From NCBI GenBank assembly GCA_913777945.1, contig CAJYTY010000008.1, forward strand, positions 248,001-312,000: a stretch of DNA of 64,000 nt, given 5' to 3'. A program made the position numbers and the translations under genes. Every line of letters begins with the position of its first letter. Position 1 is the first letter of the stretch. The notes beneath the pieces are model-generated. The model had not been told where the DNA came from. It ran no database searches and saw only the letters and a program-made list of their open reading frames with translations. Source of the DNA: an uncultured Acinetobacter sp. (GTDB taxonomy: Bacteria; Pseudomonadota; Gammaproteobacteria; Pseudomonadales; Moraxellaceae). Positions 1-11,482 of this stretch are shown piece after piece.

Positions 1-253
1 ATGCGTAGAATTTAAATTAGACATGTCCATCAGCTAATTTTAAAAAAGTCTGATAATAACAACGCTTTTTTGCAAAAAAGGCAAGACTTCGACCGATTTG
101 AGGTGAATAAAAATTTCAATCATATTTCAATTTTGTAACGGAAAACTAAGGTCTTGTTTTGCCACCACTAATTAAACATATTATTACGAAATGTCTAAAA
201 ATCTTGTGATAAAAACAAAACGATTGAAGCGAATTGTGTAGGTGTAATTTGTG

Positions 254-1636
254 ATGCGTAATAGTTATTTAAAAAAAGGATTGTATGCGGTGACGTTTAC
301 CGTGGCAGCTGCACAGGTAAATGCAGCAGCACCTGTGGACTTTTCCAATCTGGTCGAGCAAGTCAGTCCGGCGGTGGTCAGTGTCAGTGTCGTCAAGAAA
401 ATGACGCAAGAGGAGCTATTACAGCAGCAAGTTCCTGAAATCCTACGCCGTTTTTTTGGAAATCAGGTCATTATTCCACAGCAGCAAGCACCGCAAGAAA
501 AAACGGGATACGGCAGTGCATTTTTTATCAGCAAGGATGGCTACTTGCTCACCAATCATCATGTGGTTGAGGATGCATCACGCATTACCATCACGTTAAA
601 TGATCGTCGCGAAATTGATGCCAAAGTGGTTGGAAGTGATGAACGTACCGATGTGGCTTTATTGAAAGTTGATGGTGCGAATTTTCCTGCATTAAAAATT
701 GGTAATGTCGATCAGCTGAAAGTAGGACAGCCTGTTTTAGCAATTGGTTCGCCGTTTGGTTTTGATTATTCGGCATCTGCGGGGATTGTCAGTGCAAAAT
801 CACGCAATATGGTGGGCGAAACCTCAGTGCCCTTTATCCAGACCGATGTAGCATTAAATCCGGGCAACTCGGGCGGCCCATTATTTAATCAGCAAGGTGA
901 GGTGGTCGGGGTTAATTCCCGAATTTTCAGCGGTACAGGCGGTTATATGGGGTTGTCGTTCTCCATTCCAATTGATGTGGCGATGGACGTTGCACAGCAA
1001 TTAAAAACCAAGGGCAAAGTCACACGTTCGTATTTGGGTGTAATGCTACAAGATATTGACCGGAATCTTGCCGATGCCTACAACTTACCAAAACCTGAGG
1101 GCTCGCTGATTAATCAGGTTACACCGGGTTCACCTGCGGCCAAGGTTGGTTTAAAGGCAGGGGACATTATTATGAAATATAATGGCAACCCGATTTCACG
1201 CACTTCTGAGCTACTGAATTATCTGAATCGAACCATGCCGAAACAGGTGATTCAATTGGAAATCCTTCGAGACGGTAAGCCAATGAATGTTTCGGCTACG
1301 CTCACCACAGCACCAGACGATACACCTGCAACTTCTGAAAAAGCGGCTGCACAAAACGGGCCGGTATTGGGTATGGCAATTCGTAACCTAACCACCGATG
1401 AACAAGCGCGTCTGGATATTTCGGGCGGTATTTTTGTGCAGGATGTGACCCGTGGCGGTTTGGCTTCGCGCTCAAACTTAATGCCTGGGGATGTGATTGT
1501 TCAAATCAATTCAACTCGAATTAACAATACCAGCGAGTTTGCCAGAGCGGTTGCTGCGCTTCCTAAAAATTCGGTTGCTCGCATTTCACTGATTCGTCAA
1601 GGGCAACGCGCCATGTTGGGTTTACGTATTAACTAA
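254..1636 (+). CDS. degP: Do/DegQ-family periplasmic serine endopeptidase with PDZ domains
   Basis: Signal peptide; trypsin-like motifs TNHHVV, DVALLK, GNSGGPL; two C-terminal PDZ-like regions. The ORF can also start at GTG 251. Confidence 0.93.
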   Translation: MRNSYLKKGLYAVTFTVAAAQVNAAAPVDFSNLVEQVSPAVVSVSVVKKMTQEELLQQQVPEILRRFFGNQVIIPQQQAPQEKTGYGSAFFISKDGYLLTNHHVVEDASRITITLNDRREIDAKVVGSDERTDVALLKVDGANFPALKIGNVDQLKVGQPVLAIGSPFGFDYSASAGIVSAKSRNMVGETSVPFIQTDVALNPGNSGGPLFNQQGEVVGVNSRIFSGTGGYMGLSFSIPIDVAMDVAQQLKTKGKVTRSYLGVMLQDIDRNLADAYNLPKPEGSLINQVTPGSPAAKVGLKAGDIIMKYNGNPISRTSELLNYLNRTMPKQVIQLEILRDGKPMNVSATLTTAPDDTPATSEKAAAQNGPVLGMAIRNLTTDEQARLDISGGIFVQDVTRGGLASRSNLMPGDVIVQINSTRINNTSEFARAVAALPKNSVARISLIRQGQRAMLGLRIN

Positions 1637-1667
1637 TCGGCACAATGTTAAAACGTACTTAATTTGA

Positions 1668-1696
1668 AGCCAGAAGCAGATGCTTCTGGCTTTTTG
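1668..1696 (+). terminator. Rho-independent terminator after degP
   Basis: AGCCAGAAGCA-GA-TGCTTCTGGCT followed by TTTT. Confidence 0.8.
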
Positions 1697-1719
1697 TTGT
1701 TTTAAACGTGTTGTTATTA

Positions 1720-3147
1720 TTATAAGTCCCATGTTTTTTCGGCACTGGTGATTTGCTGATAAACGTGTTGATGTTCGGCGTACTTTAAGGTGTGCCAGAG
1801 CTCGCAAAACTCTCGACCTAGATAGTGCTGGAGTGTTGTATTATTTTTAAACCGATCAAGTGCATCTAGTTGCTGCTGAGGTAAAAAAATATGCTCATGA
1901 AGCTGCTTGATTTGGTGAGAAGGTTTAGGCATTTCCAGTGAGTGCTCTATACCATGTAAAATTCCCGTTAAAATCACCGCTACGGTTAAATAGGGATTAC
2001 AGTCTGCACCAGCTACCCGATATTCGAGCCGTTGATTCTCTGCATCTGCACAGGGAATGCGGATGGCCACATTGCGGTTATTGATATTCCAGTTGGCTTC
2101 CATAGGCACATGCTGGCCGGGTTGAAAACGACGATAAGAATTGATGTTGGGTGCTAAAATTGCCATGGAAGCAGGCATTAAATCGACCAATCCACTAATG
2201 GCTTGTTGTAATGCATTGCAGGGTTGATCTGGCGAAGAGGTACGAAAGCGATTTTGTAAATTTGAATCGCAGATACTCAGATGAAAATGCATGCCACTTC
2301 CAGCCTGATGCAAATCGGGTTTTGCCAAGAAACAGGCCTGCATATGAAATTGTTTGGCGACCTGCTTAACAATACGTTTTAACGACATGATCTGATCACA
2401 CAAGGTCAGAATATCAGGACGATGCAGAATATTGATCTCATATTGGCTCATGGCAGATTCTGCGACTAGGCCTGTAATGGGAATCGACTGTAATTTCGCA
2501 ATTCGTTCAATTTCTTGCAGCACCTGTAAATCTCGTTCAGGCATGTCCATATCAAAGCTTTGATTACTGAGCAGGGCATCATGTGAGCGGGCGGTGATAT
2601 CAAACAAATAAAACTCAAGCTCGGCTGACATCACTGGATAATACTGCTCAGCATGTAGCTGATTGACAATTTTCTTGAGCACATTCCGAGGTTCATAGGG
2701 ACAGTCTATTAGCGTGTCATCTTGCATTGAAACATACACCTGAGCGTTGAATTCAGGTTGAATCGCTGAGGGTTTTAAACTCCCTAAAATAGGACGGCAT
2801 AATCGGTCTGGCTCGCCAATATATTTACCTAAACCCGTCTCTTCATTGACTTTTCCATCTAGATTCATGGCATAGACCGATAGGGGGAAATAGCAGCCTT
2901 TATCGAGTTGTCGCAGGCTGTTGATATCGATGCGTTTGCCCCGAATATGACCATTGAGATCGTGCAGGCATACATCAATATGTTGTGTATTTGGATAGCG
3001 TTTCAGGTATTCTTCGACTTCCTGCAAAAACGCAGAGCTGTTATTTTTAGAATGTGCGGTGGTAGGCGCTTCAAGGTCAATGGGCAATGAGCTCACTGAA
3101 AAGCGACGTGGGGTTTGCTTTGACATTGAAACGATCAGGCTACTCAT
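1720..3147 (-). CDS. Glutamine synthetase family protein (gamma-glutamylputrescine synthetase-like)
   Basis: GS-fold motifs: SAELEFYLFD, GSGMHFHLS, RRFQPGQHVPMEANW, NRNVAIRIP, RLEYRVAGADCNPYL. Confidence 0.85.
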   Translation of the reverse strand: MSSLIVSMSKQTPRRFSVSSLPIDLEAPTTAHSKNNSSAFLQEVEEYLKRYPNTQHIDVCLHDLNGHIRGKRIDINSLRQLDKGCYFPLSVYAMNLDGKVNEETGLGKYIGEPDRLCRPILGSLKPSAIQPEFNAQVYVSMQDDTLIDCPYEPRNVLKKIVNQLHAEQYYPVMSAELEFYLFDITARSHDALLSNQSFDMDMPERDLQVLQEIERIAKLQSIPITGLVAESAMSQYEINILHRPDILTLCDQIMSLKRIVKQVAKQFHMQACFLAKPDLHQAGSGMHFHLSICDSNLQNRFRTSSPDQPCNALQQAISGLVDLMPASMAILAPNINSYRRFQPGQHVPMEANWNINNRNVAIRIPCADAENQRLEYRVAGADCNPYLTVAVILTGILHGIEHSLEMPKPSHQIKQLHEHIFLPQQQLDALDRFKNNTTLQHYLGREFCELWHTLKYAEHQHVYQQITSAEKTWDL

Positions 3148-3250
3148 GTTTTAAACCTATCTTTGTATCGTGCTCAAAAGCGTAGATGAAGCACAGCAAG
3201 ATGTAACGTAAATTCTGCGTAACTTTTTCAATGACAATAACGGACAAAAG

Positions 3251-3715
3251 ATGAGTGCAATTTTTGATTTGGCTCTGACGGTGAGCGCTGAACACATTGA
3301 TCAACTGGGTCATGTGAACAATGTGGTTTATGTGCAGTGGATGCAAGATGTGGCCAGTAAGCATGTCAATGCACTGGGGCTTGGATTAAAACAGTATCAA
3401 CAGCTTAATCATGCCATGGTGGCGGTGGAGCATCATGTCCAGTATCGTAAGGCCGCGTTTGAAGGAGATGAACTGATTTTACGCACATGGTTAGATGCGC
3501 TCGATAGTTTGTACCTATCACGCCAGTACGTCTTTTATCGCCCTAAAGATCAGACAATCTTGTTTGTAGCGAAAACCAAATGGGCCTGCATCGAGATGAG
3601 TTCAGGCCGACCTAAACGCATGTCTCCGACGTTTACTCAAGCGTATCAGCCTTTATCGAAGGACATTAATCCGATCGACTTTACGATGTGTTACGCAGTT
3701 CATCCGTCTCCATAA
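3251..3715 (+). CDS. Acyl-CoA thioesterase (4HBT hotdog family)
   Basis: DQLGHVNNVVYVQWMQD motif typical of 4-hydroxybenzoyl-CoA thioesterase-like proteins. Confidence 0.85.
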   Translation: MSAIFDLALTVSAEHIDQLGHVNNVVYVQWMQDVASKHVNALGLGLKQYQQLNHAMVAVEHHVQYRKAAFEGDELILRTWLDALDSLYLSRQYVFYRPKDQTILFVAKTKWACIEMSSGRPKRMSPTFTQAYQPLSKDINPIDFTMCYAVHPSP

Positions 3716-3977
3716 CTGCGCGATTGATTGATCTGATGGGATATCAGTGCATGTTAAAGAGATGTCATAGAACAGCGGTTTAAGTGAATAAGGGAGGCGT
3801 GGCTCAAGATGCAACGCTCTTGACCCATTTCGATTACTTTGTGAAATGCGCCGGATCGCACTATATTTTTGGTGTCTGGTTGCTTATACTGTGCAGCAAT
3901 TCAGGACAGTCCTTTTTACACCTTGCATGCTATGTTCAGTATTGCGCTTTAAGGTGTACTTTTTTTCAGAGTAATCT

Positions 3978-5795
3978 ATGGCATCGGCTAAAAAATCCGT
4001 TGATATCAAAAATATTCGTAACTTCTCGATCATTGCACACATCGATCACGGCAAATCGACACTTGCTGACCGTTTTATTCAAATGTGCGGTGGCTTGCAA
4101 GATCGTGAAATGCAAGCTCAGGTATTGGATTCAATGGAACTTGAGCGGGAACGTGGAATTACCATTAAAGCGGCATCGGTAACCTTGTATTACACGCATC
4201 CGAATGGACAAGAATATCAACTCAACTTTATTGATACACCAGGACACGTCGACTTTTCATACGAAGTGTCACGTTCACTTGCAGCATGTGAAGGCGCACT
4301 TTTGGTGGTCGATGCAGCACAAGGTGTTGAGGCGCAATCTGTTGCCAACTGCTATACCGCAATTGAGCAGGGCTTAGAAGTTTTACCGATTCTCAACAAG
4401 ATTGATTTGCCACAGGCCGAGCCAGAACGCGTTATTCACGAAATTGAAGAAATTATTGGTATTGAAGCCACTGAAGCACCGACTTGTTCAGCAAAAACTG
4501 GTCTTGGGGTTGAGGGTGTACTTGAGCGCTTGGTCGATGTGATTCCAGCACCAGAAGGTGATCGTGATGCGCCACTGCAAGCACTGATTATCGATTCATG
4601 GTTTGACAACTACTTAGGCGTTGTTTCCTTGGTACGTATCAAGCAAGGTCGTATCCGTAAGGGCGACAAAATGCTGGTTAAGTCGACCGGTCAGGTGCAT
4701 CCAGTCACCTCTGTAGGTGTATTCAATCCAAAACATACCGAAACTGACATGCTCGAAGCGGGTGAAGTAGGCTTTGTGATTGCGGGGATTAAAGACATCT
4801 TTGGTGCGCCGGTAGGTGATACCATCACACTTTCTGCAACGCCAGAAGTTAAAACTTTGCCAGGGTTTAAAAAGGTTAAACCACAGGTCTATGCGGGATT
4901 ATTTCCAATCGATTCAAGCGATTTTGAACCGTTCCGTGAAGCGTTGCAGAAACTTCAAATTAATGACTCGGCATTATTTTTCGAGCCTGAAAGTTCTGAT
5001 GCGCTTGGGTTTGGTTTCCGCTGTGGTTTCTTGGGCATGCTGCACATGGAAATCGTACAAGAGCGACTTGAACGTGAATACGATTTAGACCTGATCAGCT
5101 CTGCACCAACCGTAGTGTATGAAGCACTGACCAAAAAAGGCGATACGATTTATATCGACAGTCCGTCTAAAATGCCAGATGCCAGCACGGTAGAAGACCT
5201 TCGCGAACCGATTGCAGAATGTCATATTCTGGTGCCTCAAGAATATCTTGGTAATGTCATGACGCTATGTATCGAGCGCCGTGGTGTACAAAAAGACATG
5301 AAATTCTTGGGTAACCAAGTGTCGGTGACGTTCGAAATTCCAATGGCTGAAGTGGTCATGGACTTTTTCGACCGCTTAAAATCTTGCTCACGTGGTTTCG
5401 CATCACTCGATTACAACTTTGTCCGTTTTGAAAGTTCATCTCTGGTTAAGGTAGACGTGTTAATTAATAGTGAAAAGGTCGATGCATTGGCCATGATCTG
5501 TCACCGTCAGGATGCGCGTCACCGTGGTATTGCACTGGTTGAAAAAATGAAAGACTTGATTCCTCGTCAGATGTTTGACGTGGCAATTCAAGCGGCCATT
5601 GGTGCTCAAATTATTGCGCGCTCAACCGTAAAAGCCATGCGTAAGAATGTATTGGCGAAGTGTTATGGTGGTGACGTTTCGCGTAAGAAGAAATTGCTTG
5701 CGAAACAAAAAGAAGGTAAGAAACGTATGAAGCAGGTGGGAAGTGTTGAAATCCCACAAGAAGCGTTTCTAGCTGTATTAAAAGTAGAGAGATAA
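3978..5795 (+). CDS. lepA: Elongation factor 4
   Basis: [42 protein letters not shown]; LepA C-terminus ([26 protein letters not shown]). Confidence 0.98.
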   Translation: MASAKKSVDIKNIRNFSIIAHIDHGKSTLADRFIQMCGGLQDREMQAQVLDSMELERERGITIKAASVTLYYTHPNGQEYQLNFIDTPGHVDFSYEVSRSLAACEGALLVVDAAQGVEAQSVANCYTAIEQGLEVLPILNKIDLPQAEPERVIHEIEEIIGIEATEAPTCSAKTGLGVEGVLERLVDVIPAPEGDRDAPLQALIIDSWFDNYLGVVSLVRIKQGRIRKGDKMLVKSTGQVHPVTSVGVFNPKHTETDMLEAGEVGFVIAGIKDIFGAPVGDTITLSATPEVKTLPGFKKVKPQVYAGLFPIDSSDFEPFREALQKLQINDSALFFEPESSDALGFGFRCGFLGMLHMEIVQERLEREYDLDLISSAPTVVYEALTKKGDTIYIDSPSKMPDASTVEDLREPIAECHILVPQEYLGNVMTLCIERRGVQKDMKFLGNQVSVTFEIPMAEVVMDFFDRLKSCSRGFASLDYNFVRFESSSLVKVDVLINSEKVDALAMICHRQDARHRGIALVEKMKDLIPRQMFDVAIQAAIGAQIIARSTVKAMRKNVLAKCYGGDVSRKKKLLAKQKEGKKRMKQVGSVEIPQEAFLAVLKVER

Positions 5796-5811
5796 CCTTT
5801 AGGACTCGCCC

Positions 5812-6639
5812 ATGGATTTTGATTTTAATTTAATTCTCGTTCCTGTCACGCTCATTTTTTTCTTGGTGTGGCTTCTCGACAAGTTGGTGTTTAAGCAACG
5901 TGTAACCAAAGGACGAGGAAGCGAAAATTTTATCATTACTTGGGCGTACGACTTCTGGCCAGTGCTGGCCGTGGTTTTAGTGCTTCGCTCGTTTATTATT
6001 GAACCGTTTAATATTCCGTCTGATTCAATGGTGCCTACCCTTGAAACTGGCGACTTTATTCTGGTCAATAAATACGACTATGGTGTTCGTCTTCCGATCG
6101 TAAACACCAAAATTCTTGATGTAGGTGAGCCAAAACGCGGTGATGTGATTGTATTTCGTTATCCACCACAACCGACCATCAGCTACATCAAGCGTGTGGT
6201 TGGTCTGCCGGGCGATCATATTGTCTACGACCATGGTCAGTTAAGCATTAATGGTCAGAAAGTACCTAAAGTTGCGACTCAGTTTAGTCGTGAAAAAGAC
6301 AGTTTAGACACTCCAACCTCGATTTATCATAAAGAGACCTTGGGTGAGCATACCTTTACCATGCGTGAGCTTGAAGGGGTCAACATTGCACGCCAAGCGC
6401 CGTTTATCAATTACATCGACAACGGTAAATATGCCGCTGAAGACGGAATGTACTGGGAAGTTACGGTACCAAAAGGGCATTACTTTGCCATGGGCGATAA
6501 CCGTGATCAGAGTGCAGATAGTCGCTTTTGGGGATTTGTACCTGAAGAGAATCTGACTGGGCGTGCATTCTATATTTGGATGCATAAAGAACCTGGCTTT
6601 AAGATTCCATCCTTCAACCGAAATGGTACAATTGACTAA
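5812..6639 (+). CDS. lepB: Signal peptidase I
   Basis: IPSDSMVPTL, YIKRVVGLPGD, GDNRDQSADSRFWGFVPEENL motifs; directly downstream of lepA. Confidence 0.97.
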   Translation: MDFDFNLILVPVTLIFFLVWLLDKLVFKQRVTKGRGSENFIITWAYDFWPVLAVVLVLRSFIIEPFNIPSDSMVPTLETGDFILVNKYDYGVRLPIVNTKILDVGEPKRGDVIVFRYPPQPTISYIKRVVGLPGDHIVYDHGQLSINGQKVPKVATQFSREKDSLDTPTSIYHKETLGEHTFTMRELEGVNIARQAPFINYIDNGKYAAEDGMYWEVTVPKGHYFAMGDNRDQSADSRFWGFVPEENLTGRAFYIWMHKEPGFKIPSFNRNGTID

Positions 6640-6663
6640 AATTAGAAATTAGGACAACAACAA

Positions 6664-7038
6664 ATGCGCAAGTCTCAATGGGGTGCTTCGTATTTAGGTG
6701 TTTTTTTGGGGATTATTGTCTTTGCTTTAGTACTTAAAGCAGCAGTGGCAGTTGCTCCGGTTTATTGGGATGATCGAATCATCAATAACCAGATCGACGC
6801 CTTAATGCGTGAATCTCCTCGCAATATCGCGGTCGATAAATTTGTGACCCAGATGAATCAGCGTTTAGACATGAACAGTGTACGTGACGTTCGATTTAAC
6901 GAGATTGCAAAGGTAACGAACAAAGGTGGTTTACGCGTTAGCAAACAATATGAAGTAAGAAGACCGTTCTTGTTTAATATTGATTTAGTTATAAAATTTG
7001 AGAAAAATTTTGAACAAAACGCAGTCCAAGCTCAGTGA
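6664..7038 (+). CDS. DUF4845 domain-containing membrane protein
   Basis: Position between lepB and rnc; N-terminal TM segment; typical length. Confidence 0.8.
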   Translation: MRKSQWGASYLGVFLGIIVFALVLKAAVAVAPVYWDDRIINNQIDALMRESPRNIAVDKFVTQMNQRLDMNSVRDVRFNEIAKVTNKGGLRVSKQYEVRRPFLFNIDLVIKFEKNFEQNAVQAQ

Positions 7039-7702
7039 TCCAAGATTACAGAGTCGGATCGGATACGAGTTTAAGCAGTTGGAATTACTTCAGCTCGCAC
7101 TCACGCATCGATCTGTTAGTCACAAGTACAACTACGAGCGCCTTGAGTTTTTGGGCGACTCGCTGTTGGGTATGATCATTGCCAATTATTTGTATCAGAC
7201 TTATCCGCATGAAAATGAAGGTCGCTTAACGCGCATGCGTGCGACCTTGGTGCGTCAAGAAGCGCTTGGTAAAATCGCAAATGATTTGAAACTGAGTCGC
7301 TGTTTAATTTTAAGCACAGGTGAATTAAAATCGGGTGGGCATCATCGCGAATCAATTCTGGCCGATACGGTCGAAGCGATTATCGGTGCAATTTATGTCG
7401 ATAGCGCCGATTTAAATTTGTTAAACAAAATTGTTTTAAACTGGTATGTACCCTATCTGGATCATATCGAACCGACAGATCAGTTAAAAGATCCGAAGTC
7501 GCGTTTACAAGAGTATTTACAAGCACGTAAAAAACCTCTCCCTGTTTACGAGGTTGTGGATATTCAAGGGGATGCCCCTCACCAGCACTTTAAAGTAGAA
7601 TGTGTGGTAGCCGGGCTACCAAATGTTTTAGGTGAGGGCTCGAGCCGCCGTTTTGCTGAGCAAGCAGCTGCGGCAGAAATTTTAAAGTTATTGGAGCAGT
7701 AA
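7010..7702 (+). CDS. rnc: Ribonuclease III
   Basis: [21 protein letters not shown] signature and C-terminal dsRBD. Start is TTG 7010 or TTG 6998; both overlap the upstream CDS. Confidence 0.95.
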   Translation: MNKTQSKLSDPRLQSRIGYEFKQLELLQLALTHRSVSHKYNYERLEFLGDSLLGMIIANYLYQTYPHENEGRLTRMRATLVRQEALGKIANDLKLSRCLILSTGELKSGGHHRESILADTVEAIIGAIYVDSADLNLLNKIVLNWYVPYLDHIEPTDQLKDPKSRLQEYLQARKKPLPVYEVVDIQGDAPHQHFKVECVVAGLPNVLGEGSSRRFAEQAAAAEILKLLEQ

Positions 7703-7707
7703 TTTGC

Positions 7708-8742
7708 ATGTCGATGCATTCTGATCAAATCAATCCAGATTCACATGATAATGATGAAAATCAATCCCCAAATCTGATTGATCAATTTTTTAGTTCCGCC
7801 GGTGTCGAGATACCTTCCGACTTCCGTAGCGGCTTTGTTGCAATTGTTGGGCGTCCAAATGTGGGTAAATCCACATTAATGAACCATTTGTTGGGTCAAA
7901 AACTTTCGATTACTTCACGTAAACCGCAAACCACACGTCATAAAATTGTGGGAATCGATTCACGCGAGAAATCTCAAGCGGTGTATGTCGATACGCCGGG
8001 TATGCATAAAAAAGAAGTGCGTGCGATCAACAAGATGATGAATCGTGCAGCGCACTCTGCACTGCGTGACGTGAACTTGGTGCTATTTGTGGTCGATGGT
8101 CACAAATGGACTCAAAATGACGATCTTGTGCTTGAAAAGCTCAAAAACGCAGATATGCCGGTCATTATGGTGATCAACAAAATTGATACCGTAGAAGAAA
8201 AACGCAGCTTGCTGCCTCTCATTCAAGAGCGCGCAAAGCTCATGAACTTTGCAGAAATTATTCCTGTTTCTGCGCTTCGTGGTGCAAATCTAGATCATTT
8301 ACGTGACATCATTGAAAAATACCTGCCGTTTCAACCGCCATTGTATTCTTTCGATCAAGTGACCGACCGTTCAGAGCGTTTCTTGGCCAGCGAAATTATT
8401 CGCGAAAAAATCATGCGTCAGCTTGGTGAAGAATTGCCATACGATTTGACGGTGCAGATTGAATCATTTAAAACCGAAGAACCGGCGATAAGTGAAAAGA
8501 CTGGCCGTATGAAGCCTGCTTGTACCTATATCGATGCGACCATTTTTGTTGAGCGTGCTGGACAAAAAGCCATTGTGATTGGTGACAAAGGCGCTAAACT
8601 CAAACGGATTGGTATGGAAGCACGTACAGACATGGAAAAAATGTTTGAACAAAAAATCATGCTCACGCTTTGGGTGAAAGTCAAAGGTGGCTGGTCTGAT
8701 GATGAGCGTGCGCTGAAAAGCTTGGGCTATAGTGATATTTAA
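7708..8742 (+). CDS. era: GTPase Era
   Basis: [42 protein letters not shown]-terminal KH domain. Confidence 0.97.
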   Translation: MSMHSDQINPDSHDNDENQSPNLIDQFFSSAGVEIPSDFRSGFVAIVGRPNVGKSTLMNHLLGQKLSITSRKPQTTRHKIVGIDSREKSQAVYVDTPGMHKKEVRAINKMMNRAAHSALRDVNLVLFVVDGHKWTQNDDLVLEKLKNADMPVIMVINKIDTVEEKRSLLPLIQERAKLMNFAEIIPVSALRGANLDHLRDIIEKYLPFQPPLYSFDQVTDRSERFLASEIIREKIMRQLGEELPYDLTVQIESFKTEEPAISEKTGRMKPACTYIDATIFVERAGQKAIVIGDKGAKLKRIGMEARTDMEKMFEQKIMLTLWVKVKGGWSDDERALKSLGYSDI

Positions 8743-8751
8743 ACAAGAGTA

Positions 8752-8952
8752 ATGTCGATGACAGTCATGATTCGCTGTGTTGTTCTGCTGGGTTGCGTGT
8801 TGATGCTTCAAGGCTGTATTACCAAGATTGTGACTGTTCCTGTCAAGGTGGCCTACAAAACCACCAAAGGGGTGGTTAAAGGTACTGCTGCGGTGGTGGG
8901 TGCCGTGATTCCCGATGGGGATGACGATAAAGACTCAGCCAAGAAGGATTAG
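8752..8952 (+). CDS. Small lipoprotein (Acinetobacter-type, between era and recO)
   Basis: Lipobox LQGC, 66 aa, tight intergenic spacing. Confidence 0.65.
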   Translation: MSMTVMIRCVVLLGCVLMLQGCITKIVTVPVKVAYKTTKGVVKGTAAVVGAVIPDGDDDKDSAKKD

Positions 8953-8963
8953 TTTGCGTTTTT

Positions 8964-9674
8964 ATGCGAAACCAAGTCCTTCATGGTTATCTGATTCATC
9001 ACCGGCGTTATCGTGAAAAAAGTCATATCGTGCATTTGTTTAGCGAAGAATACGGTCGTATCGATGGTATTCTTCGGCAAAATCCTCCTCCGCAGTATCA
9101 GCCTCTTACCTTGCAAGCCACAGGCAAAGGTGACTTAAAAAATTTTACCAAGCTCGAAATTTTAAACTTTCCGGTTTTCTTTCAGGGCGATGCATTTTTT
9201 GCCGGATTTTATCTCAACGAAGTTTTACTGCGTTTATGCCCGCTAGAAGAGCCTATGCCAGAAACTTTCCGGCACTATCAGCACACTTTGCTGCAATTAC
9301 AACATTTGCATCAGCAACAGGCACCGAGTCATTACCTGAAACAGATTTTAAGGCAGTTTGAGCATGTGTTATTGCAAGAGCTGGGCTATGCCATCGATTT
9401 TGAAATCGATGCTAATCAGCAACCGATTAATCCGTTAGCGCACTATCAGTTTCAGTCTACAGAAGGCTTTATGCCTGTTTTACAGCACACCCAGTCGACC
9501 TTGTCTGGGCAATTGATTGGCTGCATGCAGAATTATCAAATCGGGAACGAATTTTCTCCCGACCAATTACAATTATTAGGTAAACTATACCGTCAGATGA
9601 TTACATCCCTTTTGGGAGACCGACCATTAAAAAGTCGCCAATTGTGGATTCAAAATACTCAATCTCGTTCATAA
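8964..9674 (+). CDS. recO: DNA repair protein RecO
   Basis: N-terminal OB-fold HGYLIHHRRYREKSHIVHLFSEEYGRIDGI; era-recO-pdxJ synteny. Confidence 0.92.
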   Translation: MRNQVLHGYLIHHRRYREKSHIVHLFSEEYGRIDGILRQNPPPQYQPLTLQATGKGDLKNFTKLEILNFPVFFQGDAFFAGFYLNEVLLRLCPLEEPMPETFRHYQHTLLQLQHLHQQQAPSHYLKQILRQFEHVLLQELGYAIDFEIDANQQPINPLAHYQFQSTEGFMPVLQHTQSTLSGQLIGCMQNYQIGNEFSPDQLQLLGKLYRQMITSLLGDRPLKSRQLWIQNTQSRS

Positions 9675-9687
9675 ATAGGATGTTTGT

Positions 9688-10413
9688 ATGGCTGCTTTGC
9701 TTGGCGTCAATATCGATCATGTCGCAACTTTGAGACAGGCCAGAGGAACCGTTTATCCAGATCCTGTACAGGCTGCACTGGTGTGTGAGCAAGCAGGTGC
9801 CGAGGGCATTACACTGCATTTGCGTGAAGACCGCCGTCATATTCAAGATGACGACGTACGTCGTATGCGTCCAGTGCTTAAAACACGTATGAACCTTGAG
9901 CTTGCAGTGACAGATGAAATGATTGCATTTGCCAAGGAAATTCAACCTCAACATGTTTGCTTTGTTCCAGAGCGACGTCAGGAAGTCACCACAGAAGGTG
10001 GGCTAGATGTTCTGGGGAATTTTGAAAAAGTGAAAGCAGCGACAGCTGAATTAACTGCCATAGGGTGTGATGTGTCGTTATTTATCGATGCCGATGTTGC
10101 CCAGATTGATGCTGCCATTGCCTGTGGTGCGCCGACGATTGAACTGCATACAGGCGCCTATGCCGATGCAAGCAGTGAGCAACAACAGCGTGCCGAGCTA
10201 GAGCGGATTGTACGTGGTGCTGAATATGCTGCAAGCAAAGGGCTGGTGGTAAATGCAGGGCATGGCCTGAATTTAGAGAACATTACTCCGATCGCTGCGA
10301 TCCCGCAGATTCATGAATTGAATATTGGTCATTCGATTATTGCAGATAGTGTATTTGTTGGACTTGAGCAAGCTGTAAAGCAAATGAAGGCTGCGATTCA
10401 AGCGGCAGGATAA
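9688..10413 (+). CDS. pdxJ: Pyridoxine 5'-phosphate synthase
   Basis: [44 protein letters not shown]. Confidence 0.97.
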   Translation: MAALLGVNIDHVATLRQARGTVYPDPVQAALVCEQAGAEGITLHLREDRRHIQDDDVRRMRPVLKTRMNLELAVTDEMIAFAKEIQPQHVCFVPERRQEVTTEGGLDVLGNFEKVKAATAELTAIGCDVSLFIDADVAQIDAAIACGAPTIELHTGAYADASSEQQQRAELERIVRGAEYAASKGLVVNAGHGLNLENITPIAAIPQIHELNIGHSIIADSVFVGLEQAVKQMKAAIQAAG

Positions 10414-10423
10414 GTGAGTCAAG

Positions 10424-11080
10424 ATGTCAAGTCCAAACTATGATGAACTGATGCAACCTGTAATTGAATTCTTGGGGTGTCAAACACCTCAAGCATGGTT
10501 GAACGAAGCGCTCAATAATCTTGAATTATTAATGCAAGATCATGCCAATTGTGAAAAAAAAGCAGCAGGAACAGCCATGAATTTGATGTTCCGCTACAGT
10601 TTTTTTACAGATTTACAGGTGAAGCTGGCGCAACTGGTGCGTGAAGAAATGTTGCATTACGAGCAAGTGCTCGAGTTGATGAAAAAACGTGGGCAGGAAT
10701 GGAAGGCGGTCAGTGCCGGGCGCTATGCGGGTGAACTTCGCAAACAAATTAGAACCTATGAGCCAGAAGCACTCATTGATGTTTTAATCATTGGTGCTTT
10801 TGTTGAAGCGCGTTCGTGTGAGCGTTTTCATGCCTTGGCACCGCATGTCGATGACGAATTAGGGCGTTACTACCGATATCTACTCAAGTCTGAATCTCGG
10901 CATTTTGAGGACTATCTGGCACTGGCTTTAGAGGTTGCACAAACGGCTAAAATGAAGAACCCTGAAGAGGATATTCAACAGCGCATTGTGCAAATTCGTG
11001 AAGTAGAAAAAAACCTCATTCTCTCAGCAGATAAAGTGTTTCGTTTTCATAGTGGCGTACCAGAAGCACAGGCTGCTTAA
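10424..11080 (+). CDS. miaE: tRNA-(ms2io6A)-hydroxylase (MiaE-like)
   Basis: Diiron-type residues (EEMLHYEQVLE, EARSCERFHALAP, ESRHFEDYL). Confidence 0.88.
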   Translation: MSSPNYDELMQPVIEFLGCQTPQAWLNEALNNLELLMQDHANCEKKAAGTAMNLMFRYSFFTDLQVKLAQLVREEMLHYEQVLELMKKRGQEWKAVSAGRYAGELRKQIRTYEPEALIDVLIIGAFVEARSCERFHALAPHVDDELGRYYRYLLKSESRHFEDYLALALEVAQTAKMKNPEEDIQQRIVQIREVEKNLILSADKVFRFHSGVPEAQAA

Positions 11081-11083
11081 AAT

Positions 11084-11114
11084 AAAAAAACCTCTTTGTA
11101 TAAGAGGTTTTTTT
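11084..11114 (+). terminator. Rho-independent terminator after miaE
   Basis: AAAAAAACCTCTT-tgta-AAGAGGTTTTTTT hairpin. Confidence 0.8.
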
Positions 11115-11138
11115 ATAGCAATTTTTAGGCAAAAAAAA

Positions 11139-11164
11139 GCCCGCTTTAATACTGCGGGCTTTTT
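11139..11164 (-). terminator. Terminator downstream of tRNA-Asn
   Basis: AGCCCGC/GCGGGCT stem with flanking A/T runs. Confidence 0.7.
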
Positions 11165-11170
11165 GATATT

Positions 11171-11246
11171 TGGCTCTCCCACCTGGGCTCGAACCAGGGA
11201 CCTGCGGATTAACAGTCCGTCGCTCTACCGACTGAGCTATGGGAGA
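11171..11246 (-). tRNA. tRNA-Asn (anticodon GTT)
   Basis: Reverse complement TCTCCCATAGCTCAGTCGGTAGAGCGACGGACTGTTAATCCGCAGGTCCCTGGTTCGAGCCCAGGTGGGAGAGCCA folds as a cloverleaf; anticodon GTT; encoded CCA. Confidence 0.97.
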
Positions 11247-11482
11247 ATCTGAATGCGATTATAAGGAGATTTTGACAGGGGTCAAGCCAAATTTGTCATC
11301 TTTGTTTCATTTTTAGTGTGTATGTTTCTTATTTGAGCAAACTGGCTCAAATTATCAATTTTGCTTGCACGGCACGAAAATCACTGTTATGTTTTATATA
11401 AGAGAACGTTCAGATGGTCATCTGAACAGTGTGGATTTAACCAACTTGCCAGCACTAAATGGCTAAACCGGAGGGCTATATC

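Noticed and set aside
3784-4182. 132-aa ORF overlapping the lepA start
   Set aside because: Overlaps the lepA 5' end out of frame; no family features.
11052-11252. 66-aa ORF (..SPTWARTRDLRINSPSLYRLSYGRI)
   Set aside because: Antisense read-through of tRNA-Asn; a classic spurious ORF.
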